From: Panorpa germanica
Taxonomy: Eukaryota; Arthropoda; Insecta; Mecoptera; Panorpidae
DNA: 64,000 bases
NCBI GenBank assembly: GCA_963678705.1
Contig: OY783211.1
Coordinates: 11,670,603-11,734,602, forward strand
Direction of reading: 5' to 3'
The notes beneath the pieces were generated by a model that was not told the origin of the DNA, did not search any database, and saw only the letters and a program-made list of their open reading frames with translations. Below are positions 49,154 to 62,025 of the stretch, one piece after another (position 1 is the first letter of the stretch; each line of letters opens with the position of its first letter). A program made the translations under genes and the position numbers.

Positions 49154-49462
49154 TGTTCAGTACAAAATTAGTACAGAACATAAGAAGATGTCTCTGTTGG
49201 CATTCCAACATTATAATGTATTGTTGTCTCTAATAGAAGTAATGCGCATGACTACAATACGACGACTGCTGTACGCTACAGCGATATGGCATTCGTGTCA
49301 GTTGTGTTTTGGGCTTCTACACTGTCAAGATCATAATTCCCAACCATCTTGTTATTATAAGAATGTTGGTTCAAAGTAATTAAAAAGTGTAAAATTATTT
49401 TATCATTAAACAATTGAATAATTATTCAATCTACAAATACTCGCATGGTTTTATTTCGTACA
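49154..49462 (+). repeat. 3' LTR of the BEL/Pao element
   Basis: 309 bp, apparently identical to the 5' LTR. Followed directly by AATAT, the target duplication. Confidence 0.9.
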
Positions 49463-49467
49463 AATAT

Positions 49468-50513
49468 GTATTCATGCAGTGTTTTGCTAACAATCTTAAG
49501 ATATCCCAGGTAGCATATGTCTCGTTCCGCGAAGCTGGGTTAACCGGTGACGCTCTCAGGATTCTGTGCCAAGGATTTAGAACCGTTTCAAGGTGCAATG
49601 CAATCTATCAATACTTTTAAGATCAATAATAAAATTATAATACATAATTATTGCGTACGCACATATATAATAAGCAAGTGCGCGCGCAAACGATAAAATT
49701 ACAACACAAATAGACAAAATGTTATTGTGTGTGAAATATATTATTATAAATAAATAGTTAGTAATAAACCATTCAATTAAATTGAAAGTATTTTAATTTA
49801 AATAAATTATTCAAATAATACTTCTCGATTTATTCATTTACGTGATTACAAATTTTTTATATAAATAGCTCGCTTTCTTTTTCTCTGCTTTTAGTTCGAA
49901 ATAACTTATGCTTCTTTGTTCTCAAGCCAAACTGAATTGTATTTAGTCACAAAGAATTTTTTTTTTCGAGATCCATATGGTTTATAGACCACAAGTTTAA
50001 TAGCGTCAATGCGACCCTGATGTGCGCACTTTGATTAATAATCCTGTTGAATGTTTTGGTTGAGTTATTTAAGCTACATTGCTTTTTAAACTGTTCACAG
50101 TTTATAATTTTGTTACGCATCAGAACTTTCTATCGTGAGTATGTTAAAGTTTTGAACCAAAAATAATCAATAGAATATTTCCTTATTCTAGCAGAGTGTG
50201 GCCCCTGCGCTCCTATCGCATTATTAAATAAGTGAAGTTAGTTTCACATTAATAGTAAAAATGTTTCTTTGTGTATTATATTTAGTCTGTGCTTTGTGCC
50301 ACTGAGATTTTAGTAAACACCTTGATAGCATTTTATTTATATCGACATTCACCGCGGAAAAAAAGCAGATAGTTAAAAATATCTAGTTAAGCAAGCTCTT
50401 CATTAAAAATCTAAATTTAATAGTAATCCGAAATCAAGGTAAGAAGAACTTAGTGTACAGCTTTTCTATTAAACAGTTGCTACAATTTATTGATCGATCT
50501 CATTGTTTTAAAG
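49468..50513. promoter_or_regulatory. SKP1 upstream region with probable 5' UTR intron
   Basis: Non-coding. A donor-like AATCAAG|GTAAGAAG (donor at 50439) and an acceptor-like TTTTAAAG ending at 50513, exactly before the ATG, suggest a 75-base intron in the 5' UTR. The promoter should lie upstream, within about 1 kb of the inserted LTR. Confidence 0.4.
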
Positions 50514-51075
50514 ATGGTTAACATTAAGCTACAATCTTCTGATGGCGACGTATTTGATGTCGAAGTAGATATTGCCAAATGCTCCGTAACAATCAAAACT
50601 ATGTTAGAAGATTTAGGAATGGATGAAGAGGATGACGAAATTGTCCCTCTTCCGAATGTAAATTCGGCCATTTTGAAGAAGGTAATAAATATATACAGTT
50701 CTTATATTATAGTAATTACATTAAGTTAATATCTGTCATCTAATTTTTTGACAGGTAATTCAATGGGCTACTTACCATAAGGATGACCCTCCTCCACCTG
50801 AGGACGATGAAAATAAGGAAAAGCGAACTGATGATATTTCATCTTGGGATGCTGATTTCCTGAAAGTGGATCAGGGTACACTATTTGAGTTGATATTGGC
50901 AGCTAATTATTTGGATATAAAAGGATTATTGGATGTCACATGTAAAACTGTTGCCAATATGATCAAGGGTAAAACTCCGGACGAAATTCGTAAAACATTC
51001 AACATCAAGAATGATTTCTCCGCTGCGGAAGAAGATCAAGTTCGCAAGGAAAACGAATGGTGTGAGGAGAAGTAA
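50514..51075 (+). CDS. Skp1: SKP1, core subunit of SCF ubiquitin ligases
   Basis: Two exons (50514-50681, 50755-51075) give 162 residues, the standard SKP1 length. The start is the ATG of [18 protein letters not shown]; upstream in-frame codons are leader. The N-terminal BTB/POZ-like fold (to about residue 65) binds CUL1. The acidic linker with [17 protein letters not shown] and the C-terminal helices ([31 protein letters not shown], ending NEWCEEK) bind F-box proteins and are nearly invariant in animals. It links F-box adaptors to cullin-RBX1 in cytoplasm and nucleus. A small N-terminal difference (AKCSVTIK) is the only departure noticed. AATAAA lies at 51360-51365. Confidence 0.97.
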
Positions 51076-51505
51076 ATATTACAAAAGTAATTTCTCTATT
51101 TGATAAATGTTATATTATTTTAGTTTTTAATAACTTTTTCCCATATAAGATACTCTTAAACTTTTTAATATATATGCAAATTACATCCTCAAATTACAAT
51201 GTCAATGTATCCTAATATTTAGTTTCGTTGATAGTTTGTGTTACCCTGGAGTTAAACATAGCTTACATCTAACAATGTAAGAATCATTTGTAATTATGTA
51301 TCGTTTGTATTTTTTCGGATTAAAATTAAATAATTTTTAATGTATATTATTTTTTGTGTAATAAAAATAATTGTAATACTTAACCAGCGATATAAATAAG
51401 GAGTCATTAATTTATTACATGAATATTATTGTTACATATAAGTGGTAATTTATTATAATCAATATAACTTGTGGTCAATAAAGAGAATCTAAAAACATTA
51501 CATTT

Positions 51506-52087
51506 TTAATATGCTATGGCTGGAGGAACTCTCTGGAAACCAAAAATACAAGTATTTCTTGAGTTGCAAAAATCAACTCCAACAAAAGCTCCAAGTAATA
51601 TTGCTAAGCATAATACTAAAAAAGCAAGTAACACAAAGAATATGATAAGGTATTTCCATGTTGCGTTTCTACTGAAATAAATAAAGAAATCGATACATGA
51701 GACAAAACTGAGATATAAATTTTAACTATCACTAAAATTGTAATATATTTCTAAATGTTATTATAATTTCTTTATATACCTCCGCTAAGAAAAATGGTTA
51801 AAACAAGCATAGTTATTAATTTTAAATCGACTAAAAGAGTTATAATAAATTGAGTCCAGTATTTATAAAAATGGTACTTATTTAAGACTCATAACATACC
51901 CTTTATATTTATTAATTTGCTTTGAAAAATCTGTCGAAGAAAGAGCATTTCTTTGCATTTGTTGTTTAATTGTTTTAATAATAAAACATTTCTTGTGCGC
52001 TAAAGTTGAACAATAATTTCCTCCAGTTCCGTTTAATGTTTCATTTAACATTGGAGAATTACAAGGAGCTTCTATTATAAAAGACAT
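51506..52087 (-). CDS. Small single-pass membrane protein, unrecognised
   Basis: Two minus-strand exons (52087-51900, 51671-51506) join in phase (GG|T) to 117 residues. There is no signal peptide. Residues about 70-95 are a clear membrane helix (YLIIFFVLLAFLVLCLAILL). The N-terminal part has three N-glycosylation sequons (NET at 15, NGT at 19, NAT at 65) and several cysteines. The C-terminus has DFCNSRNTCIFGF and ends near PPAIAY. The sequons suggest that the N-terminus faces the lumen or outside, with a short cytosolic tail. It is tail-to-tail with SKP1, 430 bases away. No family is recognised. The consistent splice sites and frame across two exons support a real gene. Confidence 0.7.
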
Positions 52088-53817
52088 TATATATATATTT
52101 ATTTTGAAAAATTAACAAACATATAAATATTTCAATTGGGTAAAAAAAAAACAATTCAACTCTTATTTTATTAAAATCGAATTTGCATACCAACGAAGTA
52201 CACTTTGGAGCAGAGATATTTAAAATATGATTTGATTGGACAAACTTCTGTATATATACGCCGATCCTATATTTTGTCTGGGTTAAGCACAAACTCTTAG
52301 TAGCTTTGCGCGATTTAAAATAGTTCCTAATATTCTTACATTTTATCAAATACAAAAATGTTATCAGAGATTATTGATATATTATGACATATTATGTCGT
52401 TGAACTATTAGTGTACATTATTGTTTAAAATTATACCTGTCAGTTAAATTAAAACGTGTTTTACAAAACGATATATAAAGGTATAGCCATGATTGCTTTA
52501 CAAGCGTCTGCAGGACATTTAAAATTAAACTAAGAAGTTATTATGTATTTTTACTTATTTGTTAACAATATAATAGTGGTAATTAAAGTGTATAAAATAC
52601 TTTACTATTTAGTATTATTATAACATATTGTGTATTTATAAAATGGGTTATTTAAAATAATAGTTTGACGTCTATAGATGATAGTCTTTCATTAGGCAGC
52701 CATTTATTCGACATTTAACACGTAAAAGTTTTGTGATTTTCTATTATTTATGGCGTGTTTCTTTATAATACAATGCTTTAAATTAAATCCTGCTGTATTA
52801 TTTTATTGTAATTTATAAATAATTGAAGTATCAGGTAATTATGTTACTAAAGTTTTTGGTATTATATATTCAAGTGATAGATGGCCTTGATTTTGCTTTT
52901 CGGTTTTCATTTTGGCATTTTATTCTAAACGGAATTTTTATTCAAGACCTTAGTTAAAAATTCTTTGTTATCCTTACTTTACTAATAAATTATTTTGGTT
53001 GCAAATATTGTTTCATTTATTTTTCTATAGATTATAAGTAACTTTAATGTAGGTTTCATTCATAAATATCGTCTTTTTCTCAATTTTTAATGAGCATTTT
53101 ATGAGTTTTATTGAAGTTTACTGTTTAATAAAATTATTTTTGTAGTGGTTCTATTCTACTGTAATACTGTAGTAAACGGTTTTTGAAGACAATTTTTTTT
53201 AAATTTAATTGTATTAGCATGGTTAAAATTATTGACATGTGTTTGTATTTGTTAGTTTATGATAATATATTCTTTTCAGATTTATTAAGTACTTATTCAT
53301 TTATCACATAACCTTAAAAAATGATAACGTCATTGAAATGTAAGAAGTTTTCTATGAATGAATAACATTTAAGTTTGTTACAATTTATATTTTGTACTAT
53401 TTATAATGTTTTATTTCTTTATAATTCTAAATTATTCATATATTTTTGTAATAGCAATAATTTAAATATTGTTCGTAATTGCAAAAATTGTTTATATGTA
53501 GTTTGAGATAAACATTGATGAATTTAATTTTTTCTACTATGTTAATAATATGATTAATTAGTAAATAGATTAATAAATAAATAACCATACAATCATTTTA
53601 AATATATACTAAAGATAGCTGGCGTTTTATTTACCGTTTTAAGTTTTATTATAAATGAAGTATTTTTAACTCTAGTCATATACATTTTGTGAATCAATAA
53701 TCTTTTTTAATTTTTTACATACAAAAACAATAACTTTTGAAGGCTTTCAAACATCAAAATATTTTTAATAAAATAAAATAGCTTCACGTTTAATCTTTTA
53801 TTTTACAGTAATCCAGG
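52088..53817. other. AT-rich spacer and Suv4-20 leader
   Basis: No gene recognised. A splice acceptor (TTTTATTTTACAG) ends at about 53808, ten bases before the Suv4-20 ATG, so that gene's untranslated first exon lies upstream in or beyond this stretch. A minus-strand open frame at 52059-52355 has no support. Confidence 0.45.
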
Positions 53818-56686
53818 ATGGTTGTAGATTCTGATACTCGCCATATTTCGCAAAACAAGATGCAGCCCACCGGAATGACTCCGAAAGAATTATCTGAAAA
53901 TGATGATTTAGCCACTTCTTTGGTTTTAGATCCTTACTTAGGATTTACTACTCATAAAATGAACATTCGATTTCGACCCTTGAAAGCAAATAAGGAACCA
54001 TTAAAGGCTATAATCCAAGAGTTTATCAACACTCAAAATTATGAAAAGGCTTTTACCAGCATTTTAAGAGTGGATTGGATTCCCAGAGCGGTACAAGCAA
54101 AAAATAAACTAATACAGAGCAGATTTAGAGAACATGTAAGAAATATTTCCTCAAATTTTCTTATTACTATCGTTTATACGAGTATATATGATAATTAATA
54201 AACATGTACGTTTTTTATTTAATTTAGTAGTATTACATGATATTAAGCAGTTGGCTTGTAGTTCCAGTAAAGAGTTGCAGTAAAATTAAAATATTACTGA
54301 TGGAAATTATTTTTAATATTAATTATTAAGTTGCAATAATTTCTTCCAGTTTTTAATTAAACACCTTCTGGTTTAGTTTTAGTTTTTATTTGGAATGTAC
54401 TTAATGTGTTTGCGTCGTGCCTCAGTAGTAACTTAATTTAATAATTATTTAGGTATTATTATTGATGATAGAAAGAAATTGTTCATACATTAATTACTAT
54501 TCTTCCAAATTGCAGATTTACCGATATTTAAGAGTATTTGATAAGGATTCCGGATTCGTAATAGAAGCATGTTACCGCTATAGTTTGGAAGGTCAAAAGG
54601 GTGCAAAAATTTCATCTACTAGGAAGTGGTATAAGAACGATAAAATAGAATGTTTAGTTGGTTGCATTGCTGAACTTACCGAACAAGAAGAAACAATGCT
54701 GCTTCATCCAGGAAAAAATGATTTTTCAGTTATGTATAGTTGCCGGAAAAATTGCGCACAATTATGGTTAGGTCCAGCTGCTTATATAAATCATGATTGC
54801 AGAGCTAATTGTAAATTTGTTGCTACTGGAAGAGACACAGCTTGTGTAAAAGTTTTACGTGATATTGAAATAGGCGAAGAAATTACTTGTTTTTATGGAG
54901 AAGATTTTTTTGGAGATGCAAATTGTTACTGCGAATGTGAAACTTGTGAAAGGAGATGTACAGGGGCATTTACTAAGAAAAAAACTGAAGAACAAATATC
55001 CGGATACCGATTACGAGAAACTGATAATCGTATTAATCGAACGAAAACTAAAAAAGTTAACAGTATAGAAAACAAAAAAATGACTGCAAATAATGAAGTT
55101 AAAGTAGTGACTCCATTGAGTATAAAAGAATTGCGCCAGAAAGGAATGACTAAATATGACGCTGAACTTCTTATTGAACAGGGTTGTCAGTTTTCAGATA
55201 TTGGTGATTTGGGGAAAACGAAAAATATGTCAGCTGCATCAAGTAGAGAATCTTCAACATCTTCTTTATCGCGTAGTGAACGAAATTCAAAATTAAAAAA
55301 TGCTAAAAGAGACTTAGAATGTAATGATATTAGGAGAGCAACAATGTTAAGTACTACCAGCTCTAGAGCTTCAAGGTTAATGAAGCGAGAAGCTGCCAAA
55401 GCTGCAAACTCTTCAGGTACTTATATTTTCTTAAGAAACCTTTCTCCTTGATGAATCCTTTTAATGGCTGTCTTGAACCTAGTTAGAATTACGATTTTAT
55501 TAGGGGTCGTTTTACTAATTAAGTGATTACACTATTACAAGTAAGTAATATTTCAAAGTCAATTTGAAATATTATATTTTAAAAAGTGTAAAAGAGTACA
55601 AAATATATCATTCGCCACACAAAAGGGTTTCATTAGTTAAATTTTACACTATTTTATTTTTATTTATAATATTTGTTTATTTCAGGTCCTAAAAATTTGT
55701 TAGACGATGTAAGTAGTTGCTCCGGTAGCGTAAGTGATCAGGAAATAGTAAGCGATGCCACCAATCGTGATGTAATATTCAATGAAAATCATGAGTCAGG
55801 AAATTTGGTATCAAATGGAGAAACATCGTCAAATGTAGACCAAATGTGTTCTGATAATCTATCAGGAATTACACTTCGTAATCATAAACGTTTAATTGAA
55901 CCTATAGGTGAACAACATAATATAATGAAAGAAAAAGTGAGCAACATGAATAATAATTACAAGTTAGATACGGATTTAAATGAAACAGTAAAAACATTTC
56001 CTCCTGAACCAGAAATTAAATCTCGCACAGAACATTGTCGACAAAACTTAGCACCTAAATTGAATTTAATCACAGAAAAGTCAAAATTGCTGTCTAAAGA
56101 TATAAATAATAAAACAAATGTTGATAAAACTCGTAATACCCGGTTAAACACACGCAGAAGTTCGAAAACTAATGATAAAATAGACGTTTATGAATTTACT
56201 GAAGACAATAATAGATTGCAAATACGCAAAAGCTTACATTCAAATGATTCTTATAAGTCTGAGAGTAGTAGTTCATGGGAAAATAAAGTACCTGAAAAAA
56301 CAACAGAACGGCTACAGTGCTTTCAAGGTATTGAAAGAACCCCGGAGAAAACTGGTGGTTTAAAATTGACACTGAAAAAAAAGAGGAGTCCAGTTTTAGA
56401 TGAGGTGATTGAATCTGGTACATCTCTGTCGGCAAATGGGACCTTATTAAGTTATGAACCGGAGTATGAAATATTAAGAGTTGAAGGTGTAGATGAATCA
56501 ATAGTTTATAATGGCCATAGAAAAAAGCGTCACAAATCTAAAGATAAACGTAAAGAAAAAAAATTAAAACATTATTACCATGAAAATATGTTAGTTAATA
56601 GTCTGCCACCACCAGCGAAAAGAGTTCGAATTAGATTTGGCAATGAAACTACAACATTTGAGATACCTCATACGGATAATAACTGA
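53818..56686 (+). CDS. Suv4-20: Histone H4 lysine-20 methyltransferase Suv4-20 (KMT5B/C)
   Basis: Three exons (53818-54135, 54516-55416, 55686-56686) give 739 residues. The N-terminal block [20 protein letters not shown] is diagnostic of the family. The SET domain covers about residues 107-235 and has the NHDC cofactor/catalytic motif at 198-201. A Cys-rich post-SET motif (CYCECETC) spans 243-250. The rest is a charged, Ser-rich, probably disordered tail with a Lys/Arg-rich stretch near the end ([15 protein letters not shown]). The enzyme di- and trimethylates H4K20 in chromatin, supporting heterochromatin and DNA repair. The tail is shorter than in some orthologues but ends cleanly. Reading through intron 2 would give a shorter isoform ending at 55451. 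Confidence 0.95.
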
Positions 56687-58700
56687 CAGGAAGTATTAAT
56701 TATGGTTTAGATTATTTTTAATTATCTATGTAAAAAGTGATTGTATTTTGAAAATTGTTTTTCATTTTAAAGTACATTTTAATATTGATATATGTATAAA
56801 TAGGATTAAGTTTGTTATTATTTATATTATAAAATATTGAAATATGTGACCTTATTATTTTTTATGATGTTTACTGCTAAATTTTTATTTTGGACAAATA
56901 CAATACCTAGCAAACATGAAATTACATTTTGACGTAAATGTTAATATATGCATGATAAATGAATGTATTTGTTAGTCACTGGGTAACTATGTAACATAAT
57001 GTATAAGCTATGTATACATAAAAGATTTTTATTTAATTTACCTTTATTAGCAAAAAATTGTATAATAATTCAGATCAGTATTAATATTTTGAACGAAAAT
57101 TCAAATAATATATGCAAGAATTTTATCTTATATGTAGAGTATGTCGTTCTGAAGATATCAGTTATTTTCTTTATTGTTGACTTTATGACTTCTCAATTAC
57201 ATGAATCCCCCCATATGAAGTAAATTAAGAATTTATAAAATATATTTTTGTTATATTTAGATGTTTATTGGAACACATTAACATATCTGTAAGATAATCT
57301 AAAATAGTACTTATTCATGCGATATCAATATTTTACAATATAATTAATAAATCAATGTAAAAATGTTTTAGATATCTTAAAAAAAAATTGAATTTTAAAT
57401 TTCAATTATATTTTAAAGTGAATATCAAAATTCATAATACTAAAAAATATATTTAAAATCTTTCAATTTTATTAATGGAAGTTTTTTAATGTTGTAAGTA
57501 AATAAATTGTGAAAATTAATAATAAAGGTTTTAGCATAAAACGCTAAAATTATAATAGGATAATTCGCTGAGTACCTTAATAAAAAACTAAATTTATAAA
57601 TTACTGTAAATACTGCTCTATAATGGAAAAGTCTTAGTTTTAAAGTTTTATTCAATGGTGGTGATTTCGAGCATGAGAATTTAAAATATATTTTTTTTAT
57701 TTGTGTCTGACATAACTAGTAGATTAAATTTATAAATTCAGTTCTTTTGAAAATTATGGTCATAGCGAGTTTAAAATTTATGGGTGATATTTCTCATTGT
57801 ATAAATTCATTTTTGTTCATTTTCATTGATATATAGGAAAATCTTATTGGTTCAGATGATAAAATTTGACAATTTAAAGTTTTACTCTTCAATTTAATTA
57901 AAACTATTTTAAGTAATTATTGAAAATGTAATTAAAAAGTCAAATCATCGGAACGGTTTATGAGATATTATTTTTAAGATATTAAATGTCACTACAGTAG
58001 AAAAATGTAAAATAAATTCTAAATGTATTGATGTTTAATTCAATTACAAAAATAATATTTTTTTTTAGATAAATTAAATATTTAATATAAGTTATTTATT
58101 TCTCATATGTATATGTTTTATTAAATGTCGAATACTTGACGTTCCTTATTTCTACAAATATAAAATTATTTTTTTTATAAAATATCTTTATTTTTATATT
58201 TTTTATGTGTTCAAATTTTTGCATTATAAATGTACTTTAAGTACAACACTTACAATTTAAAGTTATTGTTGGATGACCTCGTAAACATATGCATAAAACA
58301 GTTCTCAGTAGAATTAACAGAAATATTAATTAATGTAAAAGACAAAGTGTATTCGTCTAAAACGAAGTTTTTTTTTACTTATGTTTAGTTAATATTATGT
58401 AATAATTTCAAGATATAATTTTTCATATTCATATTTGAGTGGGGTGTGATCAGTTTTGTAAATTAAGATTGTAATGTCATGTTCTCAAACCGAACATGTT
58501 TGAGATTCGAACAGATTAGATTCGACTCATAAAGAAGTGTCTTTAAGACTCATAAGGACACGCTTGCGTATTTTAATGTGTACTTAATATTTTTATTACA
58601 ACACCAGGCGTTTCTATTGTTCAATTTGTTTACAGCCAAATATATAAGCCCTTATTACAAGTAGAAAATTTTCATGGGCATATATGAAATAAAATTGATT
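56687..58700. other. AT-rich spacer downstream of Suv4-20
   Basis: Extremely AT-rich, presumably containing the Suv4-20 3' UTR. No gene recognised; frames at 56999-57223 and 57440-57655 look like chance. Confidence 0.45.
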
Positions 58701-58705
58701 TTGTC

Positions 58706-58790
58706 TATACCGTGACCGAGATCGTTAAAGCAACAATATTTATCGCTTGAATGCAGCTTTTTTGAGGTTCGAATCTCAGTGTTTGTATTG
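58706..58790 (+). other. Degenerate tRNA-like sequence (Ser/Leu type)
   Basis: A-box-like TGACCGAGATCGTTAAAGC (58713-58731) resembles the D-arm of serine/leucine tRNAs. A B-box-like GAGGTTCGAATCTC lies at 58764-58777. The acceptor and T-stem do not pair properly, so it is not a working tRNA. It may be a tRNA pseudogene or the head of a tRNA-derived SINE. Confidence 0.35.
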
Positions 58791-60680
58791 TATCATGGAT
58801 AATGATTTAATTTATAGTCTTTAATACAATTGTATAATTTGTTTAGTATCATTATACGAATACACGAATATATCTGAATATTTTGAAGAAAACCCTACGG
58901 TTTTTATTATAAATACAAAATCAGTTCCTGAGTAATAACCATTATTGAAGATTACATGAAAATTAAGAAGACATATTTTTGCATCTAGATGTTGCATTAA
59001 ATAAGATACTTTTGCTATAACAAACCTTAAAAAAAATTGCCATAATTATCTTGTAACAGGGGAATGTAGTGCAATTTTTTGCTGAGATGTGTTAATAAAG
59101 AGTTGGGTAATAGTTCAACTCACAATATCGTCAATATATGTATAAGTTTAAATTTACAACAGCTACTGCAGCTTGAAAGATTTTTGTATTTGTTTTTATC
59201 AATATTTTCAACTATTACTGTTTGAGCTGTAGGCAGACGATCTATAGTTTGCAGCAAAATGAAAAATTATAATTAAAACTATCATAATAAATTAAGAATT
59301 GTATGCAAATATAATCGATAATACCTTTATCCAGTTGAATATATAAAATGTGTTTAGTAATATTATAATATAAGAAGAAAGAACTAATTTCGAAAATATT
59401 GAATTTGAAATATAAGAATAAATAATAAAATTTTTTCATATTAAGTTGTGATATTAGCATCTTTATAGTGGACACTAAAATGTATTCTTAAATTACAATT
59501 TCAGATATTTTCGTATAATGAAGTTGTTAAATGAAGGAAAGATTTTTGAAATTTAATTTTATCAAATGTTTATTAATAGTATTAAATATTATTCCATATA
59601 TCATATCAATTTACTTACAAGAAAAATATTCTCAACATAGTAAAACTTCTTAAATGGTCGTCTAACTTTAAATGTATATGAAGAACTATAAAATATTTTA
59701 TCAAAATGTAATTTTGATAAGTATTATAGTATAAAATATTCCACAATTATTTTATTAGATTTTTAAAATAAATTGATGTACAACTATAGATAATTATGTA
59801 AATTAAAATTATAGTTGGAAGATTAAAAAAATATTTCATTGATGAATATATATTTTTTTTTATAGAATGAGAATATAGAAACATTTATTTACCGAAAATA
59901 GGTTGGAGTGTAATTTTCTTCAAGCATACTAAATATAATTTTCAATATAACATCTACTTAATAAGAAGTGAAGTTGTGCTTTAAAAATCTTATATATAGT
60001 TTAGAATTCTGAACATTAATAAATTTAAAAAAAAAATACAAAAATTAAAGCAGATGTTTTGATACAACAGCTTCAAAATAAATAAAAAAATATAAAGTAT
60101 TCATATTTCTTTTTAAATAGTTATAAAACCATCGTAGTTTTTTAAAATCATTGATAAATAAATTATTCCACCATATTGTGATAACATTTTTGTAATAATA
60201 TTATATTCTTATCTAAAAGTTGTACCGTCTGTTTATAAAAAAATTAATCTCTTTATAAAAGGGTCGTTATAAGTTTATGTACAATTTTAGTTCGTTTAAA
60301 AATAAATTAAAACGTCTTATCATATTCATTATATATGAAAAGAATACTTACTTATACAATAATTGTAAAAAAAACAATTTTTTATTCACAAATTTAATTT
60401 TTATTAAAAAGAATTTAAAATATATATATAAGGATTAAATAAAATAGCTATTATAAGTTTCCTCTTTTAGATTTACTAATGGGTAAAAATATTGGCTTAT
60501 CCAAAAATGTTTAGCTAATTCAAATATAAAATATTTAATAACAAGAATGTATGTATATAAATGTATCGACTCTCTTTACTGTACAAATATCGTAAGTTAT
60601 TTTAAAAATGTATAAATAAAAATTATGAATTTAAAAATATATATTTCTTTTTATTGATGTATTTTATACAGTACCGTTAG
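58791..60680. other. AT-rich spacer
   Basis: No gene or clear repeat recognised; runs of A and T dominate. Confidence 0.45.
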
Positions 60681-60682
60681 AA

Positions 60683-60899
60683 GAAATTGTGACTGGATAT
60701 AATTCAGTTCGCCGGAAAGCAATTATGACTAGAAGTAATTGATTTTGACGAAAGGTAATTATGACTAGATTCAACTGATTTCACTAGAGCAATTGTGACT
60801 AGACAAAGTTGATATCACCAAAAAGCTTTTGTAACTAGATACAATTGATTTCACCGAAAGGCAATTGTAACTAGATACCATTAATATCTCGCAATAGAG
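60683..60899 (+). repeat. Minisatellite, about six units of about 36 bp
   Basis: Six imperfect units with the pattern GCAATTGTGACTAGAT followed by ACAATTGATTTCACCGAAAG. Unit-to-unit differences are substitutions and small indels. It lies in the spacer between Suv4-20 and RBX1. Confidence 0.85.
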
Positions 60900-61144
60900 T
60901 GAAAATAATAGTTATTTCAGATTGGGCCTGTAATTATTTGCTTATGTTTAGGATGCTTGCGCAAAGCCTAAAAAAAAAATCCAACACTGAAAAACTTACT
61001 TACGAATTCTGTAACTGAAAATTAATTCTTCGACTAAGCTAAGGGGGCCGCTAAAGTTAAAATTATATATCAAAATGTAAGATAATTAAAACGCTTAAAA
61101 TACAGTGTTATTTTAAGGAAGGATAAATAAAATTCCATTGTTCA

Positions 61145-61150
61145 TTTATT
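61145..61150 (-). terminator. Probable polyadenylation signal of RBX1
   Basis: TTTATT on the plus strand, AATAAA on the minus strand, about 105 bases beyond the RBX1 stop. Confidence 0.45.
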
Positions 61151-61255
61151 TAGGTTCAATTTTAATGTATTAAATTATAGAAAAAAATAATGTAAATTGT
61201 AAGATCAATACCTAATCCATATTTTTAGTTTCTTTGAAATACAAAGCAGAGAAGG

Positions 61256-62025
<770 letters not shown>

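Larger units (their letters stand above)
46338..49462 (+). mobile_element. Young, internally deleted BEL/Pao LTR retrotransposon
   Basis: A 3125-bp element with two 309-bp LTRs (46338-46646, 49154-49462). By eye the LTRs are identical, and they begin TG and end CA. It is flanked by a perfect 5-bp target duplication, AATAT (46333-46337 and 49463-49467). The internal region has a leader with imperfect direct repeats (46696-47093), a 44-bp tandem duplication (46808-46895), one 561-codon frame and a short 3' region with a 46-bp tandem repeat (about 49000-49090). The frame has BEL/Pao Gag similarity followed by short pieces of reverse transcriptase and RNase H. Protease, catalytic RT, and integrase are absent. 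Identical LTRs indicate very recent insertion, so mobilisation in trans by a full-length relative is likely. Confidence 0.92.

Noticed and set aside
52059-52355. 98-codon minus-strand frame overlapping the small membrane-protein gene
   Set aside because: Different frame from the spliced gene, Lys/Ile/Asn-rich, no domain.
54462-54515. Upstream extension of the Suv4-20 SET exon
   Set aside because: A splice acceptor (AAATTGCAG) at 54515 and exact phase with the preceding exon show that these codons are intronic.
56196-56501. 101-codon minus-strand frame
   Set aside because: Antisense of the Suv4-20 tail; no support.
58498-58530. GTTCGAATCTC on the minus strand suggesting a tRNA B-box
   Set aside because: No A-box or cloverleaf around it; considered coincidence.
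60683-60899. CRISPR-like regular repeats
   Set aside because: Units are tandem without unique spacers and the genome is an insect's; this is a minisatellite.
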